Below are positions 7,578 to 16,400 of a stretch of DNA of 32,027 nucleotides, in pieces (the first letter of the stretch is position 1; each line of letters starts with the position of its first letter). The notes under the pieces are model-generated. The model searched no databases and was not told the DNA's origin. It saw only the letters and a program-made list of their open reading frames with translations. Both the position numbers and the translations under genes were made by a program. The stretch comes from Zetaproteobacteria bacterium (GTDB lineage Bacteria; Bdellovibrionota_B; Oligoflexia; Oligoflexales; Bog-1112). Location: positions 17,546 through 49,572 of the forward strand of contig JAPPOJ010000092.1 of NCBI GenBank assembly GCA_028817975.1. Direction: 5' to 3'.

Positions 7578-8306
7578 ATGACGGAAGAATGGTTGACAAT
7601 CGTCGAATATGCGCGCCGTTTTCAAATTTCAGATATGACCGTTCGTAGGCGCATCAAAACAGGACGCATCCAAGCGGACCTCCGCGAGGGAAAATACTAC
7701 ATCCCTGTAAGCCAAAACGTACCACATGTGAACGAAGCCACAGGGGGGTACGAGACCCATCCAAGAGCAACATATGCAGCAGATGGAATGGCTCGTAGGG
7801 CGCCCGAGCCAGCCACCCCAACATATTCCCCTCAAGCAGAACAAATAGGCGGTTATGCACCCAGCCCTGCGACACCACGTTGGCAAGCCCCCCACAACAA
7901 CATCAACTCCCCTCGATTAACTGTAGATAGAGGCCATACGACGTCTCCAGAACAACCCTCTGCACGCGCGCACGCTCACCCGACGAAGGTGACTCCCACT
8001 CCAAGAGGGCCTGGCCCCGAACGAGACACGACAGGTATCCCGTCCAGACCAAAAACAACCGACATCACAGCTGTGTCGTCTTCGAAGCTGTTAAAGCTGT
8101 GTGACGACTTGTTGGCTCAAATGAAAGAGAATGAACGCAAACTAGAAGAGTCTTTTTGTGGCAAATACGGAATGCTTGAAGAACAGGTCAAAAGGCTAAC
8201 TGCAGAATTAGAAAACCGGGATTTAAAACTCAATCGACTCAGTGAACAGGTTGAAGACCTACAACTGCTCATCAAAATCCTCGATGACCAAGACGCAGCG
8301 TCCTAA
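7578..8306 (+). CDS. HTH protein with proline-rich linker and C-terminal coiled coil
   Basis: The 242 residues fall into three parts. Residues 1-47 form an excisionase/MerR-like winged helix (VEYARRFQISDMTVRRRIKT, then a GKYYIP wing), expected to bind DNA. Residues 48-155 are low-complexity and rich in Pro, Thr and Arg, so probably disordered. Residues 158-240 are a charged coiled coil (LLAQMKENERKLEESF, then LEEQVKRLTAELENRD and repeated leucines) that should drive oligomerisation. Such a layout suits a DNA-binding protein tethered to an oligomeric partner rather than a metabolite-sensing repressor. GAGGTC lies seven bases before the ATG. The gene ends 9 bases before the convergent queA. Confidence 0.75.
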   Translation: MTEEWLTIVEYARRFQISDMTVRRRIKTGRIQADLREGKYYIPVSQNVPHVNEATGGYETHPRATYAADGMARRAPEPATPTYSPQAEQIGGYAPSPATPRWQAPHNNINSPRLTVDRGHTTSPEQPSARAHAHPTKVTPTPRGPGPERDTTGIPSRPKTTDITAVSSSKLLKLCDDLLAQMKENERKLEESFCGKYGMLEEQVKRLTAELENRDLKLNRLSEQVEDLQLLIKILDDQDAAS

Positions 8307-8315
8307 GCACCCCAC

Positions 8316-9470
8316 TTACCAAGAAAGTAGACACGCATCTCCGTAGCTCAAAAAACGGAAGTCATGCGCTAGTGCCTGCTGATATAAGGACTGAGCCTCC
8401 GTATACCCAATGAGCGCACATACCAACATAAACAAAGTTGATTTCGGTTGATGAAAGTTGGTGAATAGGCCATCGACAACACGTGGATTAAAGCGGTCTG
8501 CTTGAGAACGTGGAAACACAAATAGCCGTGTCTTATGCCATCGATCACAATCAACCGTACTTTCCAAAGCATGGCCCGCTTCCACAACTTGCTTCGCAAA
8601 CGACTCCACACAACGAAAACTCGTCGTACCCACACAAATAACGCGACGCCCTTGCTGTTTTGCCGCAGTAACTTTGCGCCAAGATGCCGCAGGTATTTGA
8701 TAGACTTCTTCATGCATAAAATGTGCCGCAATATCAGATGTTTTTACCGGCATAAAGGTTCCAGCGCCCACATGCAAGGTTACTTCGGCAATTTCCACCC
8801 CTGCAGCACGCATTTGCTCTAACTGGCCCTTGGTGAAGTGAAGTCCAGCTGTCGGCGCCGCAACACTGCCCTGATGCTTCGCGTACTCGGTTTGATAACG
8901 CAGTGTATCCACCTCACGCAAGCATGCATCTGTGGGATCTCGACGAATATAAGGGGGCAAAGGCATCTGCCCGTTTTTGGCGGCCCAATCGAGTAAATCC
9001 AGTTCCGCACAATTCCACTGCAAGCTCAGCACAGGGGCACCCGTATGGTCTTCTTTTTTCTCAACCACAGTCGCCTGCAGCCCCTCTGCAAAGCAAATTT
9101 GCGCTCCCGGAACGATCTTGCGCACCGGCTTACCCAGCGCATGCGTCCAACAAACCCCAGATTTTTCTGGAGTTGAGAAAGGAGAACCGAGCAAAAACAG
9201 CTCGACCTTGGCGGACTTACCTAGATTAGACAAACGTCCCACGAACCGGCTGGGGAAAACCTTCGTGTTGTTTAACACTAAGACTGTTCCTGGCTGCAAA
9301 AAGTCTTGCAAATCACGGGTACAAGCCTCGGTCGCACTGCTCTGTAAAGGGTCCCAAACCAGCATTTTTGAGCTAGAACGGCGTTCCAAGGGCTGCTGAG
9401 CGATACACTCACTTGGCAAACAATAGTCAAAGTCCTCTAAAGATAAATGATTCTGGCTTTTCTCTAGCAC
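8316..9470 (-). CDS. queA: S-adenosylmethionine:tRNA ribosyltransferase-isomerase
   Basis: QueA adds the epoxycyclopentane ring to preQ1 in tRNA anticodons, the penultimate step of queuosine synthesis. At 384 residues it is slightly longer than the typical 340-360. Family blocks include FDYCLPSECIAQQPLERRSS, VLVLNNTKVFPSRF, the segment around GSVAAPTAGLHFT, VGAGTFMPVKT, and the late FNPRVVDGLFTNFHQPKSTL. The start is GTG at 9470, the only in-frame start just before the conserved N terminus. A TATAAT on the minus strand at 9487-9492 would give a leader of about ten bases. Convergent with the HTH gene. Confidence 0.95.
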   Translation of the reverse strand: MLEKSQNHLSLEDFDYCLPSECIAQQPLERRSSSKMLVWDPLQSSATEACTRDLQDFLQPGTVLVLNNTKVFPSRFVGRLSNLGKSAKVELFLLGSPFSTPEKSGVCWTHALGKPVRKIVPGAQICFAEGLQATVVEKKEDHTGAPVLSLQWNCAELDLLDWAAKNGQMPLPPYIRRDPTDACLREVDTLRYQTEYAKHQGSVAAPTAGLHFTKGQLEQMRAAGVEIAEVTLHVGAGTFMPVKTSDIAAHFMHEEVYQIPAASWRKVTAAKQQGRRVICVGTTSFRCVESFAKQVVEAGHALESTVDCDRWHKTRLFVFPRSQADRFNPRVVDGLFTNFHQPKSTLFMLVCALIGYTEAQSLYQQALAHDFRFLSYGDACLLSW

Positions 9471-9683
9471 GTCTCAAAACCTAAAAATTATAGAAAAATC
9501 TTGTATAGATGCAGACAACAAGATTAAAATTTCATACAAAACAGCGCGCTCGAAGATATCACAAGTAAAAAAATGTGTAAACAAAAATAAGCAGAAAAGA
9601 TGCCCCATTCCCGCTTGCCCACCTCATGATAGAATTGAGCAGATCCGTACTCGTTTTGCAATAGCCGAGCGTAAGGAAACAGT

Positions 9684-11399
9684 ATGTTCTCATTTTTCAC
9701 CGACCTTGACGAAATCGAGAGCGAGTCTCACAGTTTTGAAAATGACAATATTGCACATAAACAAAAGAAAAAAATAAAATCAAGAATTAGCTCTCACGGT
9801 ACCACAATGCTTGAGAGCGTTTTTGACTACCTGCTCCCAAGCTCCGATACCGGATCTAAAAAAACCTTTGATGTCAGTGCTTATTTTTTCTTCCCTCCAC
9901 AAATGAACATCAACATCAACAATTATCCCCCCGAAAACTTCTATCGTGACCTCTCACCGTTTTACCGCTTGAATGAGCCTAAATACTCCTACAAAGACTT
10001 TGTGGGTAACTCACGCAAAGGACTGCGTTCTCCTCTAGAAATTATTGCCAGCAAGCTACACGAGCTGAAAGATGCACCCTCTTTTCAAGAAAAGTACCGT
10101 TTGGAGCGACAATGTATCGATTATGTGCGCACATTTTCCGCATCTTACGTCGCCTACTTCTTACAGCGGGTCTCACGTCGCATCAAAAAACTAGAGAGCA
10201 CTCTATCCTCACCTACCGATACTTCCAAAGCCACCAAAATTGAAAATCATTTAACCGCGATTTCCCCTCTCATCGACCGAAGTATCGAGATTTCCAAAAA
10301 ATTTCTAAACCTCAACACACACCACATTATTGGGGATGACGACCCATATATGCTTAAAGTCCAAGATGAATTCGCCATTGCTCACGAATATTGCTTCTAC
10401 AAACTCAAAGAGGGTATCTCTCACTTAGGCGCAGCCGTCTACAGTGTACCTAACCAGTACCAACAGGAGAGCTTTGTCAAACTCCAGCATAAGTTTAAAG
10501 TCTTGGCACGAGGACTTAGTATTTACGCCCAACATCACCATTTTTACTGGATAGACGCCGAAAGCAACCAGCAGCAGCAAGAAGCTTATGTCTATCGACT
10601 TGGCTTTCTCAAAAAGCGCATCTGGCAAGTTTTTTTTCTCGAAACCAAAGCGAAAACCGCACAAGCCTTTCAAAGACAATTTAGCTATATGCTCGCAGCA
10701 GGATTTGCTGCACTGTGGGCATTTTTCGCCAACATTCTTATCTTACGCTTTTTACCCCAAGCAACGGACGAAAACCCCTTACAAGGCCTCCAGGATTTGC
10801 TTGGGGTAAGCGGACTGCTGCTACTCACCATGTCTATCTTTGCCTATATTCTCAAGGACCGCATTAAAGAAGTCGGGCGTTCTAGCTTGTATCGCGCCTT
10901 TTTCCGCAATCAACCCGACTATGAAGAGAATGTCTATCAACGCCGCTTCGACAATTCGACCATCGTTATTGGTCAGGTACGCGAGTGGTTAAACTACACA
11001 GGAGCCAAATACTCCATTCCTGACGAAATCACTAAAATTAGGCACTCTGTACTCAAACAAAAACCTCTCCTCGGAGAGTCCGCACTCCATTACCATAAGC
11101 AACTCATCATGGACCAAAGTCGCCTCGACCTCGGCGATATGCCCATTGCAGGTCTCAAAGACGTACTGCGCTTTGATCTCAGTCACTTCATCCAACAGCT
11201 TGCAAACCCTACAGAAATCCAAGTTTTTCTATCGCGCAATGGAAAAATCCTCGAAGCGAGCGTGCCACGAGTGTATTATGTTGATTTTTTAGTGAAGTAC
11301 CTCTACTTTGATAGTGCAGGCGAACAACAATCTTTTTTCGAGTGCGAGAGATTAGTTCTCAATAAAAAAGGGCTCGTCCGGATTGAGTCCATTCTGTGA
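9684..11399 (+). CDS. Hypothetical two-TM membrane protein
   Basis: A 571-residue protein I do not recognise. A charged N terminus with a lysine cluster (KQKKKIKSR) is followed by a long, mostly helical soluble region. Two hydrophobic segments sit at about 336-356 (FAALWAFFANILILRF) and 371-390 (LGVSGLLLLTMSIFAYIL), and a soluble C-terminal domain of about 180 residues follows. With no signal peptide and two TM helices, both large domains should lie on the same, probably cytoplasmic, side. TAAGGA lies shortly before the ATG, and an extended -10 (TGATAGAAT, 9627-9635) gives a short leader. The following secreted-protein gene starts 39 bases after its stop, so the two are likely an operon. Confidence 0.75.
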   Translation: MFSFFTDLDEIESESHSFENDNIAHKQKKKIKSRISSHGTTMLESVFDYLLPSSDTGSKKTFDVSAYFFFPPQMNININNYPPENFYRDLSPFYRLNEPKYSYKDFVGNSRKGLRSPLEIIASKLHELKDAPSFQEKYRLERQCIDYVRTFSASYVAYFLQRVSRRIKKLESTLSSPTDTSKATKIENHLTAISPLIDRSIEISKKFLNLNTHHIIGDDDPYMLKVQDEFAIAHEYCFYKLKEGISHLGAAVYSVPNQYQQESFVKLQHKFKVLARGLSIYAQHHHFYWIDAESNQQQQEAYVYRLGFLKKRIWQVFFLETKAKTAQAFQRQFSYMLAAGFAALWAFFANILILRFLPQATDENPLQGLQDLLGVSGLLLLTMSIFAYILKDRIKEVGRSSLYRAFFRNQPDYEENVYQRRFDNSTIVIGQVREWLNYTGAKYSIPDEITKIRHSVLKQKPLLGESALHYHKQLIMDQSRLDLGDMPIAGLKDVLRFDLSHFIQQLANPTEIQVFLSRNGKILEASVPRVYYVDFLVKYLYFDSAGEQQSFFECERLVLNKKGLVRIESIL

Positions 11400-11437
11400 A
11401 CTCTACACCGCGAGCGATTCCAGGAAAGGATACCGAC

Positions 11438-12088
11438 ATGCGACACTTGCCCATCCTATGGAGCTGCTTTTTTTTCACGCTCTTTTACCAATCCCACGTG
11501 TTCGCCTTAGTCTCCGTTTCAGCTTCCCAAGGACAACGTCACGGCGCTTTGAACTTTGCGACAACAACAACGCAGTCACAAACCAAGAGTCACGACACAA
11601 GCGTCAAATTAACCGTTGACCCCCTTCCTCTGATACCTCTGGGCTTAGAAGTAGCCAAGCTGCAGCACACCTTGGAGCTGAGTGCTCAAGAACACACTTT
11701 GTCCGCGGGGCATTTAAATGGCTATGGCCTCGGACTCGAAGCATGGATTCCTATCTTCCCTTTCGTGACTCCCTACGCACGGCTCATGAAACAAGCAGGA
11801 GAGCTGCGTGCCGAATACGATAGCTCACTCTTATCCTACGCAGGCTCGACCAGGGTGGATTACCTTTACCACAGCGAAGAAGCCAGCCTCGGAATCCGCT
11901 ACGCCCCCGTTGCGCTTCCTCTCGTCAACGTGTCTGTTTTCTTAGAATACATCTATTCACAGCACCACTTTATGTTTAACAACTTTGCCGACGCAGCCAT
12001 TCTGGCCAGTCCAGAAAAACAGCTTCTTCAAGAAGAGATGGGTTGGCAAAGTAGTGGAATCGCTCTCGGACTCAAGGTCGGGATCTAA
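11438..12088 (+). CDS. Secreted, probably outer-membrane beta-barrel protein
   Basis: The start is set at the ATG at 11438, directly after AGGAAAGGA and followed by a typical signal peptide (about residues 1-23, hydrophobic core ILWSCFFFTLFYQ, ending HVFA). An upstream GTG in the same frame at 11396 would hide the signal peptide and has no ribosome binding site. The mature part (about 190 residues) alternates polar and non-polar residues, and has repeated short strands such as GYGLGLEAWIPIFPFVTPYA, a segment around EASLGIRYAPVALP, and the final SSGIALGLKVGI. This is compatible with a small barrel of eight strands, but no family is named. It probably shares a transcript with the 571-residue membrane protein. 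Confidence 0.7.
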   Translation: MRHLPILWSCFFFTLFYQSHVFALVSVSASQGQRHGALNFATTTTQSQTKSHDTSVKLTVDPLPLIPLGLEVAKLQHTLELSAQEHTLSAGHLNGYGLGLEAWIPIFPFVTPYARLMKQAGELRAEYDSSLLSYAGSTRVDYLYHSEEASLGIRYAPVALPLVNVSVFLEYIYSQHHFMFNNFADAAILASPEKQLLQEEMGWQSSGIALGLKVGI

Positions 12089-12207
12089 GCTACTCTTACG
12101 CGTAAAAATAAGCACTCATTTTAATAGCATTTTTGCTTTTTTCTTTTGTTTTGCTTAATTTTACCGCAAGCCTACCGATGGAGGGACAGCACAAAGGAGG
12201 TGTCCAA

Positions 12208-12405
12208 GTGGCTATTGGTACAATTCTTTCCATTCCGAACCCATACTCAAACTTCGCCCGCATACGCGATGAGACGGGGCTCACCCACACAGTGGGTAAA
12301 GCAGATCTTCCTGAAGATGTGGACGTCGGCGACGAATTCGCCTACAAAGTCGAGATCTGGGGCAATGATAGTGGCATCGCCTACAGTCTAGAAGAAGAAG
12401 ACTAA
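12208..12405 (+). CDS. 65-residue possible OB-fold protein
   Basis: A strong ribosome binding site AAAGGAGG (12193-12200) sits seven bases before the GTG at 12208, so the protein starts there (first residues MAIGTILSIPNPYSNFARIR). The longer frame from an ATG at 12133 would place the ribosome binding site inside the gene and add an unconvincing N terminus. The short acidic protein has a five-strand-like pattern (GTILSIPNP, ARIRDE, THTVGKADLP, VGDEFAYKVEI, DSGIAYSL) resembling a cold-shock or S1-type OB fold. It lacks the aromatic RNP motifs of true cold-shock proteins. It ends convergently with the lipoprotein gene, overlapping by four bases. Confidence 0.65.
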   Translation: MAIGTILSIPNPYSNFARIRDETGLTHTVGKADLPEDVDVGDEFAYKVEIWGNDSGIAYSLEEED

Positions 12406-13904
12406 CCATCTGTTTCACAGTCGGATTTATAGAGCATCGATATCCAATGAGGGTCGTTGAGCAGATCTAAATAAGGCCCCTTTTTGCTCTTGCGGGTCAG
12501 CATGATGGCCGGTGCAAAGCTTTGCTCAAAGAGTTTAAGCCCGCCGTAGACACTCACCGTCAGTTTGCGAATACGCATTTGGCGGACTTCACTAATTTTG
12601 TAACACTCATTGCCATTGTCATCGAAGAGTTGATTGTCTAGCTGCTTCAGCACGCTAGAAGTGCAAGGAATCCGTACACTTTCAAAAGCATGCCCTAGTT
12701 TGCGCAACCTAAGCGCACTTATCTGAGCAATCGTCTTATCGCTGAGGTCCTGGGCAACCGGAATCTTTCCAGGTGCATCCGTGGTTATCTTAAAGCCTCC
12801 AAGGTCGACCTCTAAGGTTCCCGGACTACCTGCATCAAAAGTATTCTGCGTCGAAGACTTTTCCCGAATGACCTCCGTACCCGCAAAGTCCCCATCCACC
12901 ACGATCTGCAAATCCCGAATCGGCTTTGCCAACCAGCAACCATGATTTTGTCCCTGAATCAATTGAGTACGCAGCTTAGAAATAATATCTTGATGATATT
13001 CGATCTGCGCCTGAGCAGCAGCCAGACGGGCACCTAAGTCCGTCAAAACCTGTTGTAACTCCTTAACCTTTTTGGGTAACTCTTGGCCATCATTCAGCGG
13101 TGTCTGTACCGTCTCCTGCCCCCTATTGTGATAGGCCGCACGGGTCTGTTGCAAAAATTGCAGGTAACTCTCTTGATTCAGAGTACAATCCACGGACAAA
13201 GCTAACGCACTCCAAACAGGATCTCCCACCTGAATACTCGTGCGTTTGGCGAAAGCAAGCTTCGCGGTGAAAATCGACGGATGGCGGGTATTCCAAATGC
13301 GTAGTTCTCCACTCCCCTCCACGTGGCCAGCTAATGAGATCAACTCCACTTGCTGAACATCTCTAAACCTGGGGACCAGTTTACCCGACCCGGAAACTTG
13401 GGTCACCCGCAGCTCAGACTCCTGACCCGCCACAAGCGGTTGCGACTCATACGCACCATCAAAACGAATTTTAAAACTTCCTTTAAGCCCAGTGATCTTC
13501 ACCTTCAAAGGCTCCCCACGAACGGGGCTGGTCTCCTCTCCCTCACAGGACTGCGCCGCCGCAGACCCCGAGCTAGAAATCGGGACGGCTAATGGACAAG
13601 ATGCGTCCATCTGCTGTTTTTTTTCACATAACTCGGCCGAAAGAAAAGCATACTCACCAAACTTCAGCTCTAAAGCATTTAAACGCGCGTGCGTACCCTG
13701 GATTTCCTCACGCAACTGCACCGTGGATAACCCTTCCTCTGGAGATAAACCCACACCCGTCTGCCCCTCTGCCGCAGAACGAGCCTCCGACGGCTGACGC
13801 CGCGATGTCCTTTTAGCACAGCCCACCGCATAGATCAGCGCACAACTCCAAAAAAGACCCCAGAGGCGAGAACCAGGAAAAACATGAAAGAGTTTGGGGT
13901 GCAT
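12402..13904 (-). CDS. Large hypothetical lipoprotein
   Basis: The start is placed at the ATG at 13904, giving a 500-residue precursor with a hydrophobic signal segment and the lipobox YAVGC, lipidated Cys at residue 29. The residue after the Cys is Ala, so outer-membrane sorting is expected. A low-complexity Ser/Glu-rich stretch follows. Next come beta-rich parts around residues 120-250, with a repeated short 'GSGKL/GSGEL' element. A coiled coil lies at about 285-325 (LPKKVKELQQVLTDLGARLA), and a C-terminal domain ends in KSDCETDG. No known family is recognised. A divergent YrdC/Sua5 gene lies upstream, across a spacer containing a long stem-loop. Confidence 0.7.
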   Translation of the reverse strand: MHPKLFHVFPGSRLWGLFWSCALIYAVGCAKRTSRRQPSEARSAAEGQTGVGLSPEEGLSTVQLREEIQGTHARLNALELKFGEYAFLSAELCEKKQQMDASCPLAVPISSSGSAAAQSCEGEETSPVRGEPLKVKITGLKGSFKIRFDGAYESQPLVAGQESELRVTQVSGSGKLVPRFRDVQQVELISLAGHVEGSGELRIWNTRHPSIFTAKLAFAKRTSIQVGDPVWSALALSVDCTLNQESYLQFLQQTRAAYHNRGQETVQTPLNDGQELPKKVKELQQVLTDLGARLAAAQAQIEYHQDIISKLRTQLIQGQNHGCWLAKPIRDLQIVVDGDFAGTEVIREKSSTQNTFDAGSPGTLEVDLGGFKITTDAPGKIPVAQDLSDKTIAQISALRLRKLGHAFESVRIPCTSSVLKQLDNQLFDDNGNECYKISEVRQMRIRKLTVSVYGGLKLFEQSFAPAIMLTRKSKKGPYLDLLNDPHWISMLYKSDCETDG

Positions 13905-13941
13905 TATGATATCTCTACTATAAAGACCGTCAGGCCATGAA

Positions 13942-13972
13942 ATAGGCTCATCCAGAAAATCTGGTTGCCTAT
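13942..13972. repeat. Nested inverted repeat between divergent genes
   Basis: ATAGGC (13942-13947) pairs with GCCTAT (13967-13972), and inside it CCAGA (13952-13956) pairs with TCTGG (13960-13964) around an AAA loop. The stem has a small asymmetric interior loop. It lies between the lipoprotein start (13904) and the YrdC-type start (14038), so it would sit in one or both leaders or act as an operator. Confidence 0.4.
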
Positions 13973-14037
13973 CGGAATATTTCCACACTTCATGAGCCAG
14001 GCTAAAGGAAAGTCTCTCTTAAAAACGTGGGGAAATC

Positions 14038-14643
14038 ATGGAACAATCTTTACTCCAAGCAGATCATGCAGAAATCGTTCGACATATAGAGTCTTGGCAA
14101 CAAGGAAAAGTGTGTTTGCACCAATCCGACACGCTTCCAGGACTCAGCTTCTCCCCCACACACCTACAAGGCATTCTCCGTCTGACTGCTCTCAAAGGTC
14201 GCGACCCGAATAAACCATGCCTTTCTTTGGTCAGTAGGATTGACATGGCCGTACAATGGTGGGAACCTCTCAGCACACAAGCACTTGCCAAGATTGAAGA
14301 AATCTGGCCTTCCGCGACCAGCATTATCTGTAAGGCTAACTCAGAAGCTCCTCCATCTCTGGTGAGCGCACAAGGTGAAATAGGCTTTCGCTTCCCAGCA
14401 CATTGGCCCGATCCGCAGCTCAAGCAGATCATCGACCAGCTCGGACAGCCTTATCCATCTACCAGTGTGAATAAATCCGGTGAACCTGCAATCACCGATT
14501 TTAATCAGGCGAAAGCATTCATCACAACCCAGGCAGACACCTATGTACCTGCAAATGTCAACATTCAGGGGACCCCCGCAACACAGCCTTCGAAAATCAT
14601 TCGTCTGAGTCCAGACGGCACCATCGAAGTCTTGCGGCCATAG
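14038..14643 (+). CDS. YrdC/Sua5-family threonylcarbamoyl-AMP synthase-like protein
   Basis: This family makes threonylcarbamoyl adenylate from threonine, bicarbonate and ATP for the t6A modification of tRNA, or is of the YciO type. Visible signatures are QSDTLPGLSF for the N-terminal nucleotide pocket, LKGRDPNKPCLSLVSR for the KxR...K binding face, GEIGFRFPAHW, and PSTSVNKSGEPA for the S/T-S-x-N motif. The length of 201 residues fits the single-domain YrdC form. The ribosome binding site is a GGGGAAA just before the ATG. The gene points away from the large lipoprotein gene, and tRNA-Arg follows on the other strand. Confidence 0.85.
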   Translation: MEQSLLQADHAEIVRHIESWQQGKVCLHQSDTLPGLSFSPTHLQGILRLTALKGRDPNKPCLSLVSRIDMAVQWWEPLSTQALAKIEEIWPSATSIICKANSEAPPSLVSAQGEIGFRFPAHWPDPQLKQIIDQLGQPYPSTSVNKSGEPAITDFNQAKAFITTQADTYVPANVNIQGTPATQPSKIIRLSPDGTIEVLRP

Positions 14644-14679
14644 TTTATGAGGCAGATTGCATTCGGGAAAGTAAGAAAG

Positions 14680-14754
14680 TGGCGGTCCCGCTAGGAATCG
14701 AACCTAGACCACCGCCTTCGGAGGGCGGTATGATATCCATTTCACCACGGGACC
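14680..14754 (-). tRNA. tRNA-Arg (anticodon CCG)
   Basis: The minus strand folds into a full cloverleaf. The acceptor stem pairs GGTCCCG with CGGGACC. The anticodon stem CCGCC/GGCGG closes the loop CTCCGAA, whose anticodon CCG reads CGG arginine codons. The T arm is CTAGG-TTCGATT-CCTAG. The discriminator is G and the CCA tail is encoded. It sits downstream of the rny terminator. Confidence 0.93.
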
Positions 14755-14761
14755 GTTACAC

Positions 14762-14796
14762 AAAAAAGATGCCTCGGTTATACAGCAGGCATCTTT
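14762..14796 (-). terminator. Rho-independent terminator of rny
   Basis: A perfect ten-base stem, AAAGATGCCT (14765-14774) with AGGCATCTTT (14787-14796), has a 12-base loop. On the minus strand the second arm runs into six T (14762-14767). It lies 35 bases after the rny stop and before tRNA-Arg. Confidence 0.8.
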
Positions 14797-14831
14797 AAAG
14801 ATCAACGCTTTTTGACGCTACCACAGCACAC

Positions 14832-16400
14832 TTAAGTGGCAAACTCCACATGCTTCGATTCGCGCAGCACCGTAATCCGGACCTGACCTGGGAACGTCAG
14901 CTCTTGGCGCAACTTATGTGCAATTTCATTCGAAAGATCCGTCACATCCTGATCGTGAGTCCCATCGGGACTGACCAATGCACGCACTTCTCGGCCTGCT
15001 TGAAGCACGACCGCGCTTTCAATACCATCAAACGTTTGTACAATATTCTCCATATCTTCCAGACGCTTGATATAACCCTTCAAAACTTCTTTACGAGCCG
15101 AAGGACGTCCCGAAGATAAAGTATTTGCCGCTCCCACGATGACGGCGAGGGGGGAGGCATGCAACAGATCTTCAGCGTGGTGCATTCGAATGGCATCGAC
15201 CACCTCAGCATGCTCCCCGTGGCGCGCCGCAATATCGGCACCAATTTCAGCATGGTGGCCCTCGATTTCCTGATCTGCAGCCTTACCAATGTCATGCAGT
15301 AAGCCTGCACGCTTTGCCCTTTTAATATTAATGCCCAGTTCTGCAGCCAGCATGCCACAGATCTGTGACGTTTCCACACAGTGGGTCAGCACCGTCTGTC
15401 CCGAAGTGTGACAATATTTAAGTTTGCCCAGTAACTTAACTACATCTGGATGCAAATCCGTCACCCCAGTGTCAAATGCAGCCTGATCACCTATTTCACT
15501 CAAAATCGAATCCATCTCGACTTCGACACGCTTGACCGTTTCTTCAATCCGCGCTGGGTGAATACGTCCATCCCCAATCAAGCGCTCTAGGGTGATTTTG
15601 GCCACTTCACGGCGTAAAGGATTAAAGCAAGACAAAATCACCGCCTCAGGGGTGTCATCGATGATCAGATCGACTCCGGTTGCTTGTTCTAACGTACGAA
15701 TGTTACGCCCTTCACGTCCAATGATCCTTCCCTTCATATCTTCACTGGGCAGGTTCACAACCGTGACACAGGCATCGTTGACATACTCTCCTGCAAGCCT
15801 CTGCACCGTCAGACTAATAATCTCTGTTGCCTTACGTGCGGCTTCTTTTTTCGTGTCTTCCTCGATCTTACGGATAATTTTGCTCGCGTTGCGTTTCGCA
15901 TCCTCTTCCAAAGAGATCATCAGCTGACGCTTGGCTTCTTCTGCCGACATATTCGCAATACGCTTGAGCTGTTTTTGAGTCTGTTCAATTTGCAACTCAT
16001 ACTCAGCAATCGTACGCAGCTTTTTCTTTTCATCCTGGGCCAGCTTTTTTTCCATCTTTTCCAGCTGACCTTCCTGTTCTTCGGCGGCAGAAAGCTTTTT
16101 ATCTAAAGACTGCTCTTTTTGGCGTAGCTTTTTTTCGAGCTTATGCAGCTCTGACTTCCGTTTTTTAGCTTCCTCTTCAAATTGACGGCGTCGACGGCGC
16201 GAGTCTTCCTTAGCTTCATTCAAAGCAGACTTGACAATACGATCCGCGTCGCGCCGCGCCTCTTCCAACAGCTTTTTCGAATCTGCACGCGCCTCATCAT
16301 ATGTTTGTGAAACTTTGCGTTTATTTAAAACAAACCCTACCGCAATCACACCGATCAAAACGCCCACCGTAATGACCATCATTCCTTCGAAGATACTCAA
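14832..16400 (-). CDS. rny: Ribonuclease Y
   Basis: RNase Y is a membrane-anchored endoribonuclease that starts mRNA decay. The 522 residues have an N-terminal TM helix (VITVGVLIGVIAVGFVL, about 9-25), then a long Lys/Glu/Arg-rich coiled coil to about residue 200. A KH domain follows (GRIIGREGRNIRTLEQATG), and after it the HD domain with LLHDIGKAADQE and IRMHHAED. This is the complete family layout at normal length. RNase Y is typical of Firmicutes but also found in deltaproteobacteria, spirochaetes and others. It is monocistronic by its terminator, with a candidate -10 at 16548-16553. Confidence 0.96.
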   Translation of the reverse strand: MSIFEGMMVITVGVLIGVIAVGFVLNKRKVSQTYDEARADSKKLLEEARRDADRIVKSALNEAKEDSRRRRRQFEEEAKKRKSELHKLEKKLRQKEQSLDKKLSAAEEQEGQLEKMEKKLAQDEKKKLRTIAEYELQIEQTQKQLKRIANMSAEEAKRQLMISLEEDAKRNASKIIRKIEEDTKKEAARKATEIISLTVQRLAGEYVNDACVTVVNLPSEDMKGRIIGREGRNIRTLEQATGVDLIIDDTPEAVILSCFNPLRREVAKITLERLIGDGRIHPARIEETVKRVEVEMDSILSEIGDQAAFDTGVTDLHPDVVKLLGKLKYCHTSGQTVLTHCVETSQICGMLAAELGINIKRAKRAGLLHDIGKAADQEIEGHHAEIGADIAARHGEHAEVVDAIRMHHAEDLLHASPLAVIVGAANTLSSGRPSARKEVLKGYIKRLEDMENIVQTFDGIESAVVLQAGREVRALVSPDGTHDQDVTDLSNEIAHKLRQELTFPGQVRITVLRESKHVEFAT

